DNA of 64,000 nucleotides from Cryobacterium sp. MP_M3 (GCF_015752155.1 NZ_JADOVI010000013.1:32947-96946); one strand, 5' to 3'. Shown: positions 38,042 to 47,164, counted from the first letter of the stretch. Notes: generated by a model not told the origin, from the sequence alone. Numbers and translations: made by a program.

Positions 38042-38626
38042 GTGGCAGTCGACAGGACGCGGATCGAGGCCGCGGTCGTTGAACTCCTGGCCGCGATCGG
38101 CGAGGACGTCTCCCGGCCCGGCCTGGAGGCGACCCCGCGGCGCGTCGCCGAGTCCTACAGCGAGTACTTCGCCGGGCTCGGCGTCGACCCGCTCGACCAC
38201 CTGCGCGACACGATCCCGGTCGGCCCGGCCACGGGGGAGCTGGTGCTCGTGCGCGACCTCGCGTTCCGCTCGGTGTGCGAGCACCACCTGCTGCCGTTCA
38301 TCGGCCGCGCCCACCTGGCCTACCTGCCCGGCGACCGGGTGGTCGGCCTCGGCCGCCTCCCTGCCGTGGTCGACACCCTCGCCGCGCGCCCCCAGGTGCA
38401 GGAGCGCCTGACCGAGGAGATCGCCGAGGCGCTGCAGACCGGCCTGGCCCCCCGCGGCATCCTCGTGGTGCTCGACGCCGTGCATGGCTGCGTGACCACC
38501 CGCGGTCCCCGCCAGACCGCCAGCTCGACCGTGACCATGGCCAGCCGCGGGGAACTCTCCGACCCGGCGCACCGCGCGGAGATCATGGCCCTGATCGGCT
38601 CCGGCCCGATCGGCGCCGGGCTGTGA
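38042..38626 (+). CDS. folE: GTP cyclohydrolase I
   Basis: A 194-residue enzyme for the first step of folate synthesis, GTP to dihydroneopterin triphosphate plus formate. Zinc ligands are SVCEHHLLPF (Cys and His) and the Cys in HGCVTTRG. The core RPGLEATPRRVAESY and QTASSTVTM are also present. The GTG start lies seven bases after ftsH. The stop overlaps folP as GTGA. First gene of a four-gene folate operon. Confidence 0.96.
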   Translation: MAVDRTRIEAAVVELLAAIGEDVSRPGLEATPRRVAESYSEYFAGLGVDPLDHLRDTIPVGPATGELVLVRDLAFRSVCEHHLLPFIGRAHLAYLPGDRVVGLGRLPAVVDTLAARPQVQERLTEEIAEALQTGLAPRGILVVLDAVHGCVTTRGPRQTASSTVTMASRGELSDPAHRAEIMALIGSGPIGAGL

Positions 38627-39438
38627 CCGTGTCGACCCAGGTGATGGGGGTGCTCAACGTCACGCCCGACTCGTTCAGCGACGGCGGCAAATGGGCCACG
38701 ACGGATGCCGCGATCAGCCACGGCCTCGCCCTCCGCGCCGAGGGAGCCGACCTGATCGACGTGGGCGGTGAGTCCACCCGCCCGGGCGCGGTCAGGGTCT
38801 CGCCCGCCGACGAGCAGTCCCGGATCATCCCGGTGATCACCGAACTGGCCCGGCAGGGCGTGGTGGTCAGCGTCGACACCCTCAATTCGGGCACCGCCGC
38901 GGCTGCCGCCGCGGCCGGCGCTTCCATCATCAACGACGTCTCCGGCGGTCTCGCCGACCCGCGGATGGCCGCCGTCGCCGCCGACACCGGGCTCACCTAT
39001 GTCGCCATGCACTGGCGCGGGCACGCGCAGAAGATGGATTCCCTGGCGGTCTACGGCGACGTCGTCGCCGAGGTGCTCGCCGAACTGTCCTGGCGGGTCG
39101 ACGCCCTCACCAGCGCGGGCGTGCAGCGCGACAGGATCGTGCTCGATCCCGGCCTCGGCTTCGCGAAGCTCCCGGGGCACAACTGGCAGCTGCTCGCGAA
39201 CCTGGACGCGTTCGGCACCCTCGGGCTGCCGGTCATGGTCGGCGCGTCCCGCAAACGCTTCCTGGCCGGCGCGCTTCCGGAGGACGCCGGCGTCGAGGCG
39301 CGCGACCTGCCGACCGCGGTGCTCAGCGTGCTCGCCGCCCAGGCCGGGGCGTGGGCGGTGCGCGTGCACGACGTCACGGCGACCCGCACGGCGCTGAACG
39401 TGCTCGCACTGGTGGACTCCGCCAGAATGGAACCATGA
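38623..39438 (+). CDS. folP: Dihydropteroate synthase
   Basis: A 271-residue TIM-barrel enzyme joining p-aminobenzoate to the pterin diphosphate. It opens with GVLNVTPDSFSDGG, then DVGGESTRPGA (near residue 48), IINDVSGG and the phosphate-binding VGASRKRFL (near 205). It is the sulfonamide target. The GTG overlaps the folE stop; a second GTG two codons on is possible. It overlaps folB by four bases. Confidence 0.95.
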   Translation: MTVSTQVMGVLNVTPDSFSDGGKWATTDAAISHGLALRAEGADLIDVGGESTRPGAVRVSPADEQSRIIPVITELARQGVVVSVDTLNSGTAAAAAAAGASIINDVSGGLADPRMAAVAADTGLTYVAMHWRGHAQKMDSLAVYGDVVAEVLAELSWRVDALTSAGVQRDRIVLDPGLGFAKLPGHNWQLLANLDAFGTLGLPVMVGASRKRFLAGALPEDAGVEARDLPTAVLSVLAAQAGAWAVRVHDVTATRTALNVLALVDSARMEP

Positions 39439-39800
39439 CAAGCGACTCCATCACCCTCACCGGGCTGCGGGTCACCGCGCACCACGGCGTCTACGACTTC
39501 GAGCGCGAGAACGGCCAGGACTTCGTCATCGACGTCGCGGTGTGGCTCGACCTGCGGGCCGCGGCCGGCGCCGACGACCTGGCCGGCACCATCCACTACG
39601 GCGAGCTCGCGATCGAGGTGACGGATGCCGCGAGGGGCAACCCGGTGGATCTGATCGAGACCGTCGCCGAACGCATCGCCGCCGTGGTGCTCGCCCACGA
39701 GGCCGCCGAACGGGTGCAGGTCACCGTGCACAAACCACAGGCCCCCATCTCGGTGCCGTTCACCGACGTCGCCGTGCAGATCACCCGGACCCGGGCATGA
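39435..39800 (+). CDS. folB: Dihydroneopterin aldolase
   Basis: A 121-residue enzyme that forms hydroxymethyl-dihydropterin. GLRVTAHHGVYDFERENGQDF contains the family's HHGV and catalytic Glu region, TIHYGELAIEV follows, and VTVHKPQAPI holds the catalytic Lys. The ATG overlaps the folP stop (ATGA) and its stop overlaps folK the same way. Confidence 0.95.
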   Translation: MTSDSITLTGLRVTAHHGVYDFERENGQDFVIDVAVWLDLRAAAGADDLAGTIHYGELAIEVTDAARGNPVDLIETVAERIAAVVLAHEAAERVQVTVHKPQAPISVPFTDVAVQITRTRA

Positions 39801-40348
39801 TCCCGGCACCCGCAGGCACCGGCCCCGCCGATGCACCGCGTGCCGAGCCGGTCGTGCTCGCCCTCGGCAGCAACCTCGGCGACCGCACCAGGACCCTGGC
39901 CGCCGCCGTGCGGGCCCTCGCGGACCTGCCCGGCTTCGACCTCGCCGGGGTGTCGCCGGCATTCGAATCCGCCGCCGTGAAACCGTCCGGGGTCGACGAG
40001 ACCGCTCCCCGCTACCTCAACTCGGTTGTCGCCGGGCGTTACACCGGCACCCCGCACGCCCTGCTCGACGCCGTCAACGACATCGAGGCCGACCTCGGCC
40101 GGGTGCGCGTCGAACGCTGGGGCGACCGCACCCTGGACATCGACATCATCGTGTTCGGCACCCTGGTGTTCTCCGACGAGCGGCTGACCATCCCGCATCC
40201 ACTGGCCCACGAACGCGACTTCGTGCTCGCCCCCTGGCTGGAACTCGACTCGGAGGCGGCCATCCCCGGCCGCGGCCCGGTGCGCGCCCTGCTCGCCGGC
40301 CTCCATCCCAGCGTGGAGCCCTACCGGGAGATCGGCGGCGACCGATGA
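39797..40348 (+). CDS. folK: Hydroxymethyldihydropterin pyrophosphokinase
   Basis: A 183-residue kinase that transfers pyrophosphate from ATP to the pterin. ALGSNLGDR near residue 25 and the signature RWGDRTLDIDIIVFG near 115 with the metal-binding Asp pair identify it, and IPHPLAHERDFVLAPW closes the domain. An N-terminal extension of about 18 residues is Pro/Ala-rich. Overlaps at both ends show translational coupling from folE through to the DUF3180 gene. Confidence 0.96.
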   Translation: MIPAPAGTGPADAPRAEPVVLALGSNLGDRTRTLAAAVRALADLPGFDLAGVSPAFESAAVKPSGVDETAPRYLNSVVAGRYTGTPHALLDAVNDIEADLGRVRVERWGDRTLDIDIIVFGTLVFSDERLTIPHPLAHERDFVLAPWLELDSEAAIPGRGPVRALLAGLHPSVEPYREIGGDR

Positions 40349-40818
40349 AGCGCACCCAGCCGGGCACCGTCATCCTGCTGGTCCTGGTCGGACTCGTCTT
40401 CGGGTTCCTGCTCGAGGTGACCGCGGCCGCGACCGGGTCGCCCATCCTGATCCTCCCGATCACGCTGCCGATCGCCCTCTCCGTCATCGGCGTGGCCGTC
40501 GTCTCGCTGGCCTGGCCGATCCGCCAGGCCACCCATGGCAAACCGGGCCGCCGGGTCGACCCGTTCATGGCCATGCGGGTGGCGGTGCTGGCGAAGGCGT
40601 CCGCGTTCAGCGGGGCGCTGTTCCTCGGCGCGGGCCTGGGCATCGTGCTCTATGTCCTCACCCGCTCGGTCGTGCCGACGGTAACATCGGTATGGCTCGC
40701 CATCGGCATGGCGGTCGGCGCCGCACTCCTCCTCACGGGCGGTCTGGTCGCCGAACACTTCTGCACCCTGCCACCCGATGACGACGATGAGAAGGAGCGG
40801 GGAGAAGTGCGTGCCTGA
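40345..40818 (+). CDS. DUF3180 membrane protein
   Basis: A 157-residue protein with four membrane segments (VILLVLVGLVFGFLLEV; ILILPITLPIALSVIGVAVVSL; AFSGALFLGAGLGIVLYVL; VWLAIGMAVGAALLLTGGLVAEH) and an acidic tail. DUF3180 is an actinobacterial family found after folK; its function is not established. It overlaps folK and the next gene, so it belongs to the operon. Confidence 0.85.
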   Translation: MKRTQPGTVILLVLVGLVFGFLLEVTAAATGSPILILPITLPIALSVIGVAVVSLAWPIRQATHGKPGRRVDPFMAMRVAVLAKASAFSGALFLGAGLGIVLYVLTRSVVPTVTSVWLAIGMAVGAALLLTGGLVAEHFCTLPPDDDDEKERGEVRA

Positions 40819-41314
40819 ACCCGAAGCGCCGCGCCGGCTGGACCTGCCGGGCGTCCCCGACTGGAAGCGGGTCTCCCCGCGCTATGTCGTGGTGGAGATC
40901 GTCGGCACCGTGTTGTTCGGCCTCGCCCTCTGCGGCGGCGGCGTCCTGCTGTGGCTCGTCGTCGGCCTGGAATGGGCGCCGTACCTGATCGGGGCGATCG
41001 CGCTCGTCACCCTGCTCACCGTGCTCTTCGAGCCCCGCCGGGTGCGCGCGATCGGCTACCAGCTGCGTCAGGACGACCTCCTGTTCCGGCGGGGCATCAT
41101 GTTCACGCGCTTCGTGTCGGTTCCCTACGGGCGGATGCAGCTGGTCGACATCACCCGCGGCCCGATCGCCCGCTGGCTCGGCCTGGCCGACCTGAAATTC
41201 GTCACCGCGGCCGCCTCCTCCGGCGTGCTCATCCCCGGCCTGGCCGAGGCCGACGCGGAGAGCCTGCGCGACCGGCTGGTCGAACTGGCCGAGAGTCGCC
41301 GGGCCGGGCTGTGA
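40811..41314 (+). CDS. PH domain (bPH2) membrane protein
   Basis: A 167-residue protein with two membrane helices (EIVGTVLFGLALCGGGVLLWLV and APYLIGAIALVTLLTVL) then a bacterial PH domain. The domain begins RAIGYQLRQDDLLFRRGIMFTRFVSVPYGRMQLVDITRGP, typical of the YdbS/DUF304 group. The GTG start has GGGGAGAAG upstream and overlaps the DUF3180 gene. It is paired with the large PH protein that follows, as in YdbS-YdbT of Bacillus. Confidence 0.85.
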   Translation: MPEPEAPRRLDLPGVPDWKRVSPRYVVVEIVGTVLFGLALCGGGVLLWLVVGLEWAPYLIGAIALVTLLTVLFEPRRVRAIGYQLRQDDLLFRRGIMFTRFVSVPYGRMQLVDITRGPIARWLGLADLKFVTAAASSGVLIPGLAEADAESLRDRLVELAESRRAGL

Positions 41315-43023
41315 CCAGCCTCGCCGACGGTGAATGGCACCGGCTGCATCCGGCCAGCCCGCTGCTGCGCGGCGGGATCTTCATCGTCGCGGTGCTCGGC
41401 TTCATCGTCGCGAACCTCCGCGAACGGCTGATCGACTTCTTCTTCGGCGTGCCCGGCTACGGCGGCGACCCGATCGACGAGATCATGCGGCGCGGCGCGG
41501 TCGGCTGGGCGCTGCTCATCGTCGCCGTCGTGCTGGTGCTGATCCTGGTCGGCTTCTACCTCTCCTGGCGCATGCACACCTTCCGGGTCAGCGACGAGGT
41601 CGTCGAGGTGCGCAGCGGACTCGTCTTCCGCAGCCACCGGCGGGCCAGGCTCGACCGGATCCAGGGCGTCAACATCGTGCGGCCGTTCGTGCCGCGGTTG
41701 TTCGGGGCGGCGAAACTCGAGGTCAGCGTGGCCGGCCAGGACGCGAACGTGCAGCTGGCCTACCTGGGCTCCGCCCTGGCGGATGCGCTGCGCCGGGACA
41801 TCCTGCACCTCGCCTCCGGCCTCCGTCAGCCCGCCGCCGCGGCCGCAGCGGCTGCTGTCGCCGCCGCAGCCATCGCCGCCGCTTCCGCCGCCACCACGGC
41901 TGTTCCGAATTCAGGAACCGAGGCCCGAAGCGGGGCGGAAACAGGCGACTTCCGCACTGAGCGGGCCTCCGCACCTGAATTCGGGACAGCGGAGGGCCGG
42001 GCTCCCGGGGGGATCCGGGCTCCCGGGGGGATCGGCGCGGCGGCGGCAGGCATCGCCGGCGGGATCGGCGGTTTCGCCGTCGACCGGGCGAACGAGTTCT
42101 TCGCCCCGGAACTCGACCCCGACGCGGCCCCGCCGGAGTCGGTCGTGCGGATCCCACCCGGCCGGCTGATCGGCTCGGTCTTCTTCAGCGGCTTCACCGT
42201 GTTCCTCGTGCTGGCCGGGATCGCCCTCGTCGTCAGCGTCGCGTTCGGCGGCAGCGGCTGGCTGCTCGTTGCCATCCTCCCCGGCATGATCGGCAGCGTC
42301 AGCTACTACTTCTCCCGGTTCACCAAGTCCCTGCGCTACAGCATCGCCGGCACCCCCGACGGCGTGCGGGTGGGCTTCGGCCTGCTGTCGACGAGCAACG
42401 AGACCCTCCCGCCCGGCCGCATCCACGCCATCCGGGTGTCGCAGCCCCTGCTCTGGCGGCCGTTCGGCTGGTGGCAGGTGCGGATCAACACGGCCGGGCA
42501 CTCCACCAACAAGGGAGCGGCCGGCGAGGCCAACACCACCACCCTCCCGGTCGGCACGGAGGACGACGTCGCCCGGGTGCTCGAACTGATCCTGCCCGGT
42601 TTCAACTCCGCCGAACACCTCGCGCTGATCAGCCGCGGCCTCCGCTCGAAGGGCGGCGACGACGGCTTCACCAACGCGCCCCCGCGTGCCGCCTGGCTCC
42701 GCCCGTTCTCCTGGCGCCGCACCGGCTACGCCCTCTCCGACGGGATCGCGCTGCTGCGCCGCGGCACCGTCAGCCGGGAACTGATCCTCGTGCCGCTCGC
42801 CCGGCTGCAGAGCGTCGGCGTCAGCCAGGGCCCAGTGCTGCGGATGCTCCGCCTCGCCTCGGCCGGACTGCACACCGTCGCCGGCCCGGTCGCCGCCACG
42901 CTCAGCGTGGTCGACGCCGGAGAGGCCGTGACCCTGTTCGAGCGCGTCTCCGCCGGCGCGATCGAGTCCGCCCATCTGGACACCAGCCACCACTGGAACC
43001 TTCCGAACGGAGCCCCCGAATGA
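41311..43023 (+). CDS. Multi-PH-domain membrane protein (YdbT-like)
   Basis: A 570-residue protein with bacterial PH domains separated by membrane segments. The N-terminal pair of helices precedes FRVSDEVVEVRSGLVFRSHR and IQGVNIVRPFVPRLFGAAKL. A second helix pair lies near 290-335, followed by further PH copies with RIHAIRVSQPLLWRPFGWW and LILVPLARLQSVGVSQGP. The family counters some antimicrobial peptides in Bacillus. Between domains 1 and 2 (about 170-250) lies a low-complexity insert coded by Ala repeats, a 90-bp nested palindrome and a duplicated 18-mer. The GTG overlaps the previous stop. Confidence 0.85.
   Translation: MTSLADGEWHRLHPASPLLRGGIFIVAVLGFIVANLRERLIDFFFGVPGYGGDPIDEIMRRGAVGWALLIVAVVLVLILVGFYLSWRMHTFRVSDEVVEVRSGLVFRSHRRARLDRIQGVNIVRPFVPRLFGAAKLEVSVAGQDANVQLAYLGSALADALRRDILHLASGLRQPAAAAAAAAVAAAAIAAASAATTAVPNSGTEARSGAETGDFRTERASAPEFGTAEGRAPGGIRAPGGIGAAAAGIAGGIGGFAVDRANEFFAPELDPDAAPPESVVRIPPGRLIGSVFFSGFTVFLVLAGIALVVSVAFGGSGWLLVAILPGMIGSVSYYFSRFTKSLRYSIAGTPDGVRVGFGLLSTSNETLPPGRIHAIRVSQPLLWRPFGWWQVRINTAGHSTNKGAAGEANTTTLPVGTEDDVARVLELILPGFNSAEHLALISRGLRSKGGDDGFTNAPPRAAWLRPFSWRRTGYALSDGIALLRRGTVSRELILVPLARLQSVGVSQGPVLRMLRLASAGLHTVAGPVAATLSVVDAGEAVTLFERVSAGAIESAHLDTSHHWNLPNGAPE
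41900..41989. repeat. Nested 90-bp palindrome inside the PH-domain gene
   Basis: Three nested inverted arms are visible. CTGTTCCGAATTCAGG (41900-41915) pairs with CCTGAATTCGGGACAG (41974-41989), one mismatch. GAGGCCCG (41920) pairs with CGGGCCTC (41962). GCGGAA (41935) pairs with TTCCGC (41950). It is translated as about 30 residues between two PH domains. Confidence 0.8.
41998..42033. repeat. Perfect 18-bp tandem duplication
   Basis: CGGGCTCCCGGGGGGATC occurs twice head to tail, coding RAPGGI twice, immediately after the nested palindrome. Confidence 0.9.
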
Positions 43024-43796
43024 CGCAGCGACCCGGCCGGCTCGGGATCGGCATCATCGGCGCCGGCCACGTCGGCCCCATCCTCGGCGCGGCCCTGGCC
43101 GGAGCCGGCCACGCGATCGTCGGCATCTCCGCGATCTCCCAGGCCAGCCGCGACCGGGCCGAAGCCATCCTGCCGTTCGTGCCCATCCTGACCGTGCCCG
43201 AGATCGTCGAGCGCAGCGAACTGGTGATCATCGCCGTGCCGGACGCCCAGTTGGAAAGCCTCATCGCCGGGCTCGCCGCCACCGGCACCTGGCAGGCCGG
43301 CCAGCTCGTGCTGCACACCTCCGCCCGGTTCGGCACGACCGTGCTCGCCCCGGCCCAGGCCGGCGGGGCGATCCCGCTGGCGATCCACCCCGCGATGAGC
43401 TTCACCGGCACGAGCATCGACATCGCCCGGCTGGCCGACAGCTGGTTCGCGGTGACCGCGCCCACCCCGGTTCTGCCGATCGCTCAGGCGCTTGTCGTGG
43501 AAATGGGCGGCGAACCGGTGATCGTCGCGGAGGCCGATCGCCCCCGTTACGCCGAGGCCGTGGACACGGCCACCGCGTTCGCGACCTCGATCGTCGAGCA
43601 GGCGACCGGCCTGCTCGCCGGGATCGGGATCGACAGGCCGGGGGCCGTGATCGCGCCGCTGGTGCGCTCGGCCATGGAGAACGCCCTCGCCCGCACCGGC
43701 CCCGACCGGCTCGACCTGTCCCTGCTCGCGGACCTGCCCGGGTCGGGCAGCCGCGAAGACCCTGACCACGAAGACGCTGACGACTTCGATGAATGA
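43020..43796 (+). CDS. Rossmann-like/DUF2520 oxidoreductase-type protein
   Basis: A 258-residue protein. The N-terminal nucleotide-binding motif GIGIIGAGHVGPILGAALAGAGH (first 30 residues) is followed by SELVIIAVPDAQLESLIAGL, and the helical C-terminal half belongs to the DUF2520 class (IPLAIHPAMSFTGT). The family resembles pyrroline-carboxylate or ketopantoate reductases. Its place directly before panC suggests a role linked to pantothenate synthesis, possibly ketopantoate reduction, but this is inference. The C-terminal tail is acidic. Confidence 0.8.
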   Translation: MTQRPGRLGIGIIGAGHVGPILGAALAGAGHAIVGISAISQASRDRAEAILPFVPILTVPEIVERSELVIIAVPDAQLESLIAGLAATGTWQAGQLVLHTSARFGTTVLAPAQAGGAIPLAIHPAMSFTGTSIDIARLADSWFAVTAPTPVLPIAQALVVEMGGEPVIVAEADRPRYAEAVDTATAFATSIVEQATGLLAGIGIDRPGAVIAPLVRSAMENALARTGPDRLDLSLLADLPGSGSREDPDHEDADDFDE

Positions 43797-43821
43797 ACCA
43801 ACCGCAACACACGGAGGACGA

Positions 43822-44694
43822 GTGAACGTGCTCACCACACCAGAGGTCATCGACACCATCGCCGGGCTGCGCGCCCGGCTGGCCGGAACCGGGGCGCGAG
43901 CCGGCGAAAGGCCCCGCGTCGTGCTCGTTCCGACCATGGGCGCCCTGCACGCCGGCCACCTGGCCCTGGTGCGCCGGGCCCGGGAACTCGGCGACATCGT
44001 GGTGGTGTCGATCTTCGTCAACCCCCTGCAATTCGGCGCCGGCGAGGACCTCGCCAGCTACCCGCGCACCCTCGAAGCGGACGTCGCCGCCCTCGCCACG
44101 GTCGGTGCCGACCTCGTCTTCGCCCCGACCGGCCAGGTCATGTACCCGCACGGCCCCAGCTCCACCCGGGTCACCGCCGGCCCCGTCGGCACGCTGTACG
44201 AGGGTGCGGCCCGGCCCGGGCATTTCGACGGCATGCTCACCGTCGTCTCCAAGCTGATCAACATCGTCGGCCCCGACGTGGTCGTCTTCGGCCAGAAGGA
44301 CGCCCAGCAGGTGTTCCTGGTCGAAGCGATGCTCGCGGACCTCGACTTCCGGCCTGTGATCGAGGTCGTGCCGATCGTGCGGGAAGAGAGCGGGCTCGCG
44401 CTCTCCAGCCGCAACCGCAACCTCGCCGAGGAGCAGCGCGCCGCGGCCAGGGCGCTGTCGGCGGGGCTGGCGGCCGCGGCATCCGTCGCCGGCCGGGGCG
44501 TGGCCGCCGCCCTGCAGGCGGCCCATGCGTTCATCGACGCCCAGCCACTGGTTAAACTGGACTATCTCGTCGTCGTGGACCCGCAGACCTTCCTTCCGGT
44601 CGCGGCCGACCATCTCGGGCCCGCCCGGATGCTGGTCGCCGCGCTGGTGGGCAGCACCCGCCTGATCGACAACGCAGCCCTCGACCTGAACTGA
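43822..44694 (+). CDS. panC: Pantothenate synthetase (pantoate-beta-alanine ligase)
   Basis: A 290-residue enzyme condensing pantoate with beta-alanine at the cost of ATP. PTMGALHAGHLALVRRAR (near residue 38) has the HxGH nucleotide motif. VSIFVNPLQFGAGEDLASYPRT, FGQKDAQQVFLVEAML and the KMSKS-like SGLALSSRNRNL complete the active site. The GTG at 43822 is chosen because GGAGGA lies at proper distance; the ATG at 43789 overlaps the previous gene and lacks a site. panD is not present here. Confidence 0.95.
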   Translation: MNVLTTPEVIDTIAGLRARLAGTGARAGERPRVVLVPTMGALHAGHLALVRRARELGDIVVVSIFVNPLQFGAGEDLASYPRTLEADVAALATVGADLVFAPTGQVMYPHGPSSTRVTAGPVGTLYEGAARPGHFDGMLTVVSKLINIVGPDVVVFGQKDAQQVFLVEAMLADLDFRPVIEVVPIVREESGLALSSRNRNLAEEQRAAARALSAGLAAAASVAGRGVAAALQAAHAFIDAQPLVKLDYLVVVDPQTFLPVAADHLGPARMLVAALVGSTRLIDNAALDLN

Positions 44695-44770
44695 CCATCT
44701 TCTTCCCACCAGATCAACCCGCGGAACAGCCAGGGCACCGCCCGCCTGCCAGCCGCCGACGGAGAACCGC

Positions 44771-46339
44771 ATGAGCCCGAACAACACCCCTCAGCCCGCC
44801 CCGACCGCGGCAGCGACCGACGCCCCGAGCACGGCCGAACTCGCCGAGGCCGAGGCCGCGCTGGCGGAGATCACCGAGCAGAAGGCCGTGCGGCTCGCCA
44901 AGCGCGACCGCCTGATCGGGGCCGCGACGACCCCCGGCGGCGGCGCCTACCCGGTCTCCGTTCCGGTCACCGACACCATTCCCGCCGTGCGGGCCCGGTT
45001 CGGCGACCTCGAACCGGATGCCGTCACGGGCGTCACGGCGGGCCTCGCCGGCCGGGTCGTGCACCTGCGCAACACCGGCAAGCTCTGCTTCGCCAGCCTG
45101 CAGGCCGGCGACGGCAGCCGGATCCAGGCCATGGTCTCCCTCGGCGAGGTGGGCGCGGAGTCCCTGGCCGAGTGGAAGGACCTGGTCGACCTCGGCGACC
45201 ACCTCTTCGTCTCCGGCGAGGTCATCTCCTCTCGCCGCGGCGAGCTGTCGATCATGGTCACCGACTGGCAGATCGCCGCGAAGGCCCTGCTGCCCCTGCC
45301 GAACCTGCACACCGAGCTCAGCGAGGAGACGCGGATGCGCAGCCGCTACCTCGATCTGATCGCCCGCGAGCAGGCCCGGGCCAGCGTCGTCGCACGCTCC
45401 CAGACCATCGCCAGCCTGCGCAGGACGTTCACCGAGCGCAACTTCCTCGAGATCGAGACGCCGATGCTGCAGGTCATGCACGGTGGGGCATCCGCCCGCC
45501 CGTTCACGACCCACAGCAACGCCTTCGACACCGACCTCTACCTGCGGATCGCCCCCGAGTTGTTCCTCAAGCGCGCCGTCGTCGGCGGCATCGACCGGGT
45601 CTACGAGATCAACCGCAACTTCCGTAACGAGGGTGCCGACTCCACCCACTCGCCCGAGTTCGCCATGCTCGAGGCCTATGAGGCGTACGGCGACTACAAC
45701 TCGATCGCCGACCTCACCCAGACGCTGATCCAGGATGCCGCGCTCGCGGTCTCCGGCTCCCACGTCGTGACCTGGGCCGACGGCACGAAGTTCGACCTCG
45801 GCGGCGACTGGGACAGGATCGGCATGTACGACAGCCTGTCGGCCGCGGTCGGCTACCCGATCTCCCCGGAGACGCCGCTGGCCGAGCTGCAGGTGCTCGC
45901 CGACGCCGAGGGCCTCGAGATCGACCACCCCATCCACGGGAAGTACGTGGAGGAACTGTGGGAGCACTTCGTCAAGGGCGGCCTCACCCGGCCCACCTTC
46001 GTGATGGACTTTCCCGTCGACACCAGCCCGCTCGTGCGCGGCCACCGACAGATCGCCGGCGTGGTCGAGAAGTGGGACCTCTACGTGCGCGGCTTCGAAC
46101 TGGCCACGGGCTACTCCGAGCTCGTCGACCCCGTGATCCAGCGTGAACGGTTCGTCGAGCAGGCCAGGCTCGCGGCCGGGGGAGACCCCGAGGCCATGCG
46201 CCTCGACGAGGAGTTCCTCCGCGCCCTCGAATACGGCATGCCGCCGACGGGCGGGATGGGCATGGGGATCGACCGGCTGCTGATGGCGCTGTCCGGCCTC
46301 GGCATCCGCGAGACCATTCTCTTCCCGTTGGTAAAGTAA
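44771..46339 (+). CDS. lysS: Lysyl-tRNA synthetase, class II
   Basis: A 522-residue synthetase. A helical extension (about 50 residues) is followed by the OB-fold anticodon-binding domain (AGRVVHLRNTGKLCFASLQAG). The class II catalytic core has motif 2 NRNFRNEGADSTHSPEF near residue 283 and motif 3 GMGIDRLLMAL near 495. ACGGAGAA precedes the ATG. The downstream small membrane protein starts four bases after its stop. Gene order panC-lysS-clpC is common in this family of bacteria. Confidence 0.97.
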   Translation: MSPNNTPQPAPTAAATDAPSTAELAEAEAALAEITEQKAVRLAKRDRLIGAATTPGGGAYPVSVPVTDTIPAVRARFGDLEPDAVTGVTAGLAGRVVHLRNTGKLCFASLQAGDGSRIQAMVSLGEVGAESLAEWKDLVDLGDHLFVSGEVISSRRGELSIMVTDWQIAAKALLPLPNLHTELSEETRMRSRYLDLIAREQARASVVARSQTIASLRRTFTERNFLEIETPMLQVMHGGASARPFTTHSNAFDTDLYLRIAPELFLKRAVVGGIDRVYEINRNFRNEGADSTHSPEFAMLEAYEAYGDYNSIADLTQTLIQDAALAVSGSHVVTWADGTKFDLGGDWDRIGMYDSLSAAVGYPISPETPLAELQVLADAEGLEIDHPIHGKYVEELWEHFVKGGLTRPTFVMDFPVDTSPLVRGHRQIAGVVEKWDLYVRGFELATGYSELVDPVIQRERFVEQARLAAGGDPEAMRLDEEFLRALEYGMPPTGGMGMGIDRLLMALSGLGIRETILFPLVK

Positions 46340-46343
46340 GCCC

Positions 46344-46562
46344 ATGAGCCAGCAGCCCCCGGAGGAACCCGCCCGCGACGACGCCGCCCGTGATGAACTC
46401 GAGCGTTCCGAACGATCGAGTGAGGAACCGACGGGCGGCGACGGATCCGCTCCGGCCGAGAAAGAGGGCCCGTCGACGAACCGGATCATCCTCTGGGTCA
46501 TCGTCGGCGGCATCGCGCTCTACCTGATCGGTTCAGGAATCTACGGCATCCTCGTCAAATGA
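46344..46562 (+). CDS. Small single-helix membrane protein
   Basis: A 72-residue protein with an acidic, disordered first 45 residues (many Glu, Ser, Pro) and one membrane helix (RIILWVIVGGIALYLIGSGIYGILV) ending in Lys. The orientation is probably N-terminus inside. I recognise no family. It is coupled to lysS upstream and overlaps the SGNH hydrolase gene downstream by four bases, which supports it being real. Confidence 0.78.
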   Translation: MSQQPPEEPARDDAARDELERSERSSEEPTGGDGSAPAEKEGPSTNRIILWVIVGGIALYLIGSGIYGILVK

Positions 46563-47164
46563 CGGGCGTCGTGCTGTTCACCGGGGACAGCGTCACCGAC
46601 TGCGGCCGTCGTGAGGACCACGACGGCCATCTCGGGTCGGGTTACGTGCGGAACATCGCCGGCTCCGGCTGGGCGTCCGGCCGCCGGGTCGTGAACACCG
46701 GCATCGGCGGCAATCGCATGGTCGATCTCGCCGCCCGCCGGCAGCGGGACGTGCTCGCCCATGCCGCCGAGATCGTGTCGGTGCTGATCGGCGTCAACGA
46801 CACCTGGCGGCGTTACGACGACAACGAGACCACCACCGCCGAGAGCTTCGAGAACGACTACCGCCGGCTGCTCGATCCGATCGCGCGCGCGGGCAGCCGG
46901 CTCGTGCTGGTGGAACCGTTTCTGCTGCCGGTCACCGAGGCGCAGCGCGCCTGGCGCGAGGACCTCGACCCGAAGATCGACGTGGTGCACCGGCTGGCGG
47001 TCGACTACGACGCGGTGCTCGTCACCGCCGACGCCGGCCTCACCCGGAGCGCCGCGGCCCTCGGCGCCGCCACCGTCGCCCTCGACGGGGTGCACCCGAC
47101 GAGTGTCGGACACGAGTTGCTCGCCAGCCTGTGGCTCGAAGCGGTCACCGCCGCCGGCCTCTGA
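46559..47164 (+). CDS. SGNH/GDSL-type esterase
   Basis: A 201-residue hydrolase. Block I has FTGDSVTDCGRR with the catalytic Ser near residue 10, block II the Gly in TGIGGNRM, block III GVNDTW near 80 and block V DGVHPTSVGHELLA near 180 with Asp and His. There is no signal peptide, so it is cytoplasmic. Natural substrates of this group include acetylated sugars; none can be assigned here. Confidence 0.9.
   Translation: MTGVVLFTGDSVTDCGRREDHDGHLGSGYVRNIAGSGWASGRRVVNTGIGGNRMVDLAARRQRDVLAHAAEIVSVLIGVNDTWRRYDDNETTTAESFENDYRRLLDPIARAGSRLVLVEPFLLPVTEAQRAWREDLDPKIDVVHRLAVDYDAVLVTADAGLTRSAAALGAATVALDGVHPTSVGHELLASLWLEAVTAAGL

Noticed and set aside
43789..43821. ATG start for panC at 43789
   Set aside because: It overlaps the previous gene and has no ribosome-binding site, whereas GTG at 43822 has GGAGGA at good spacing.
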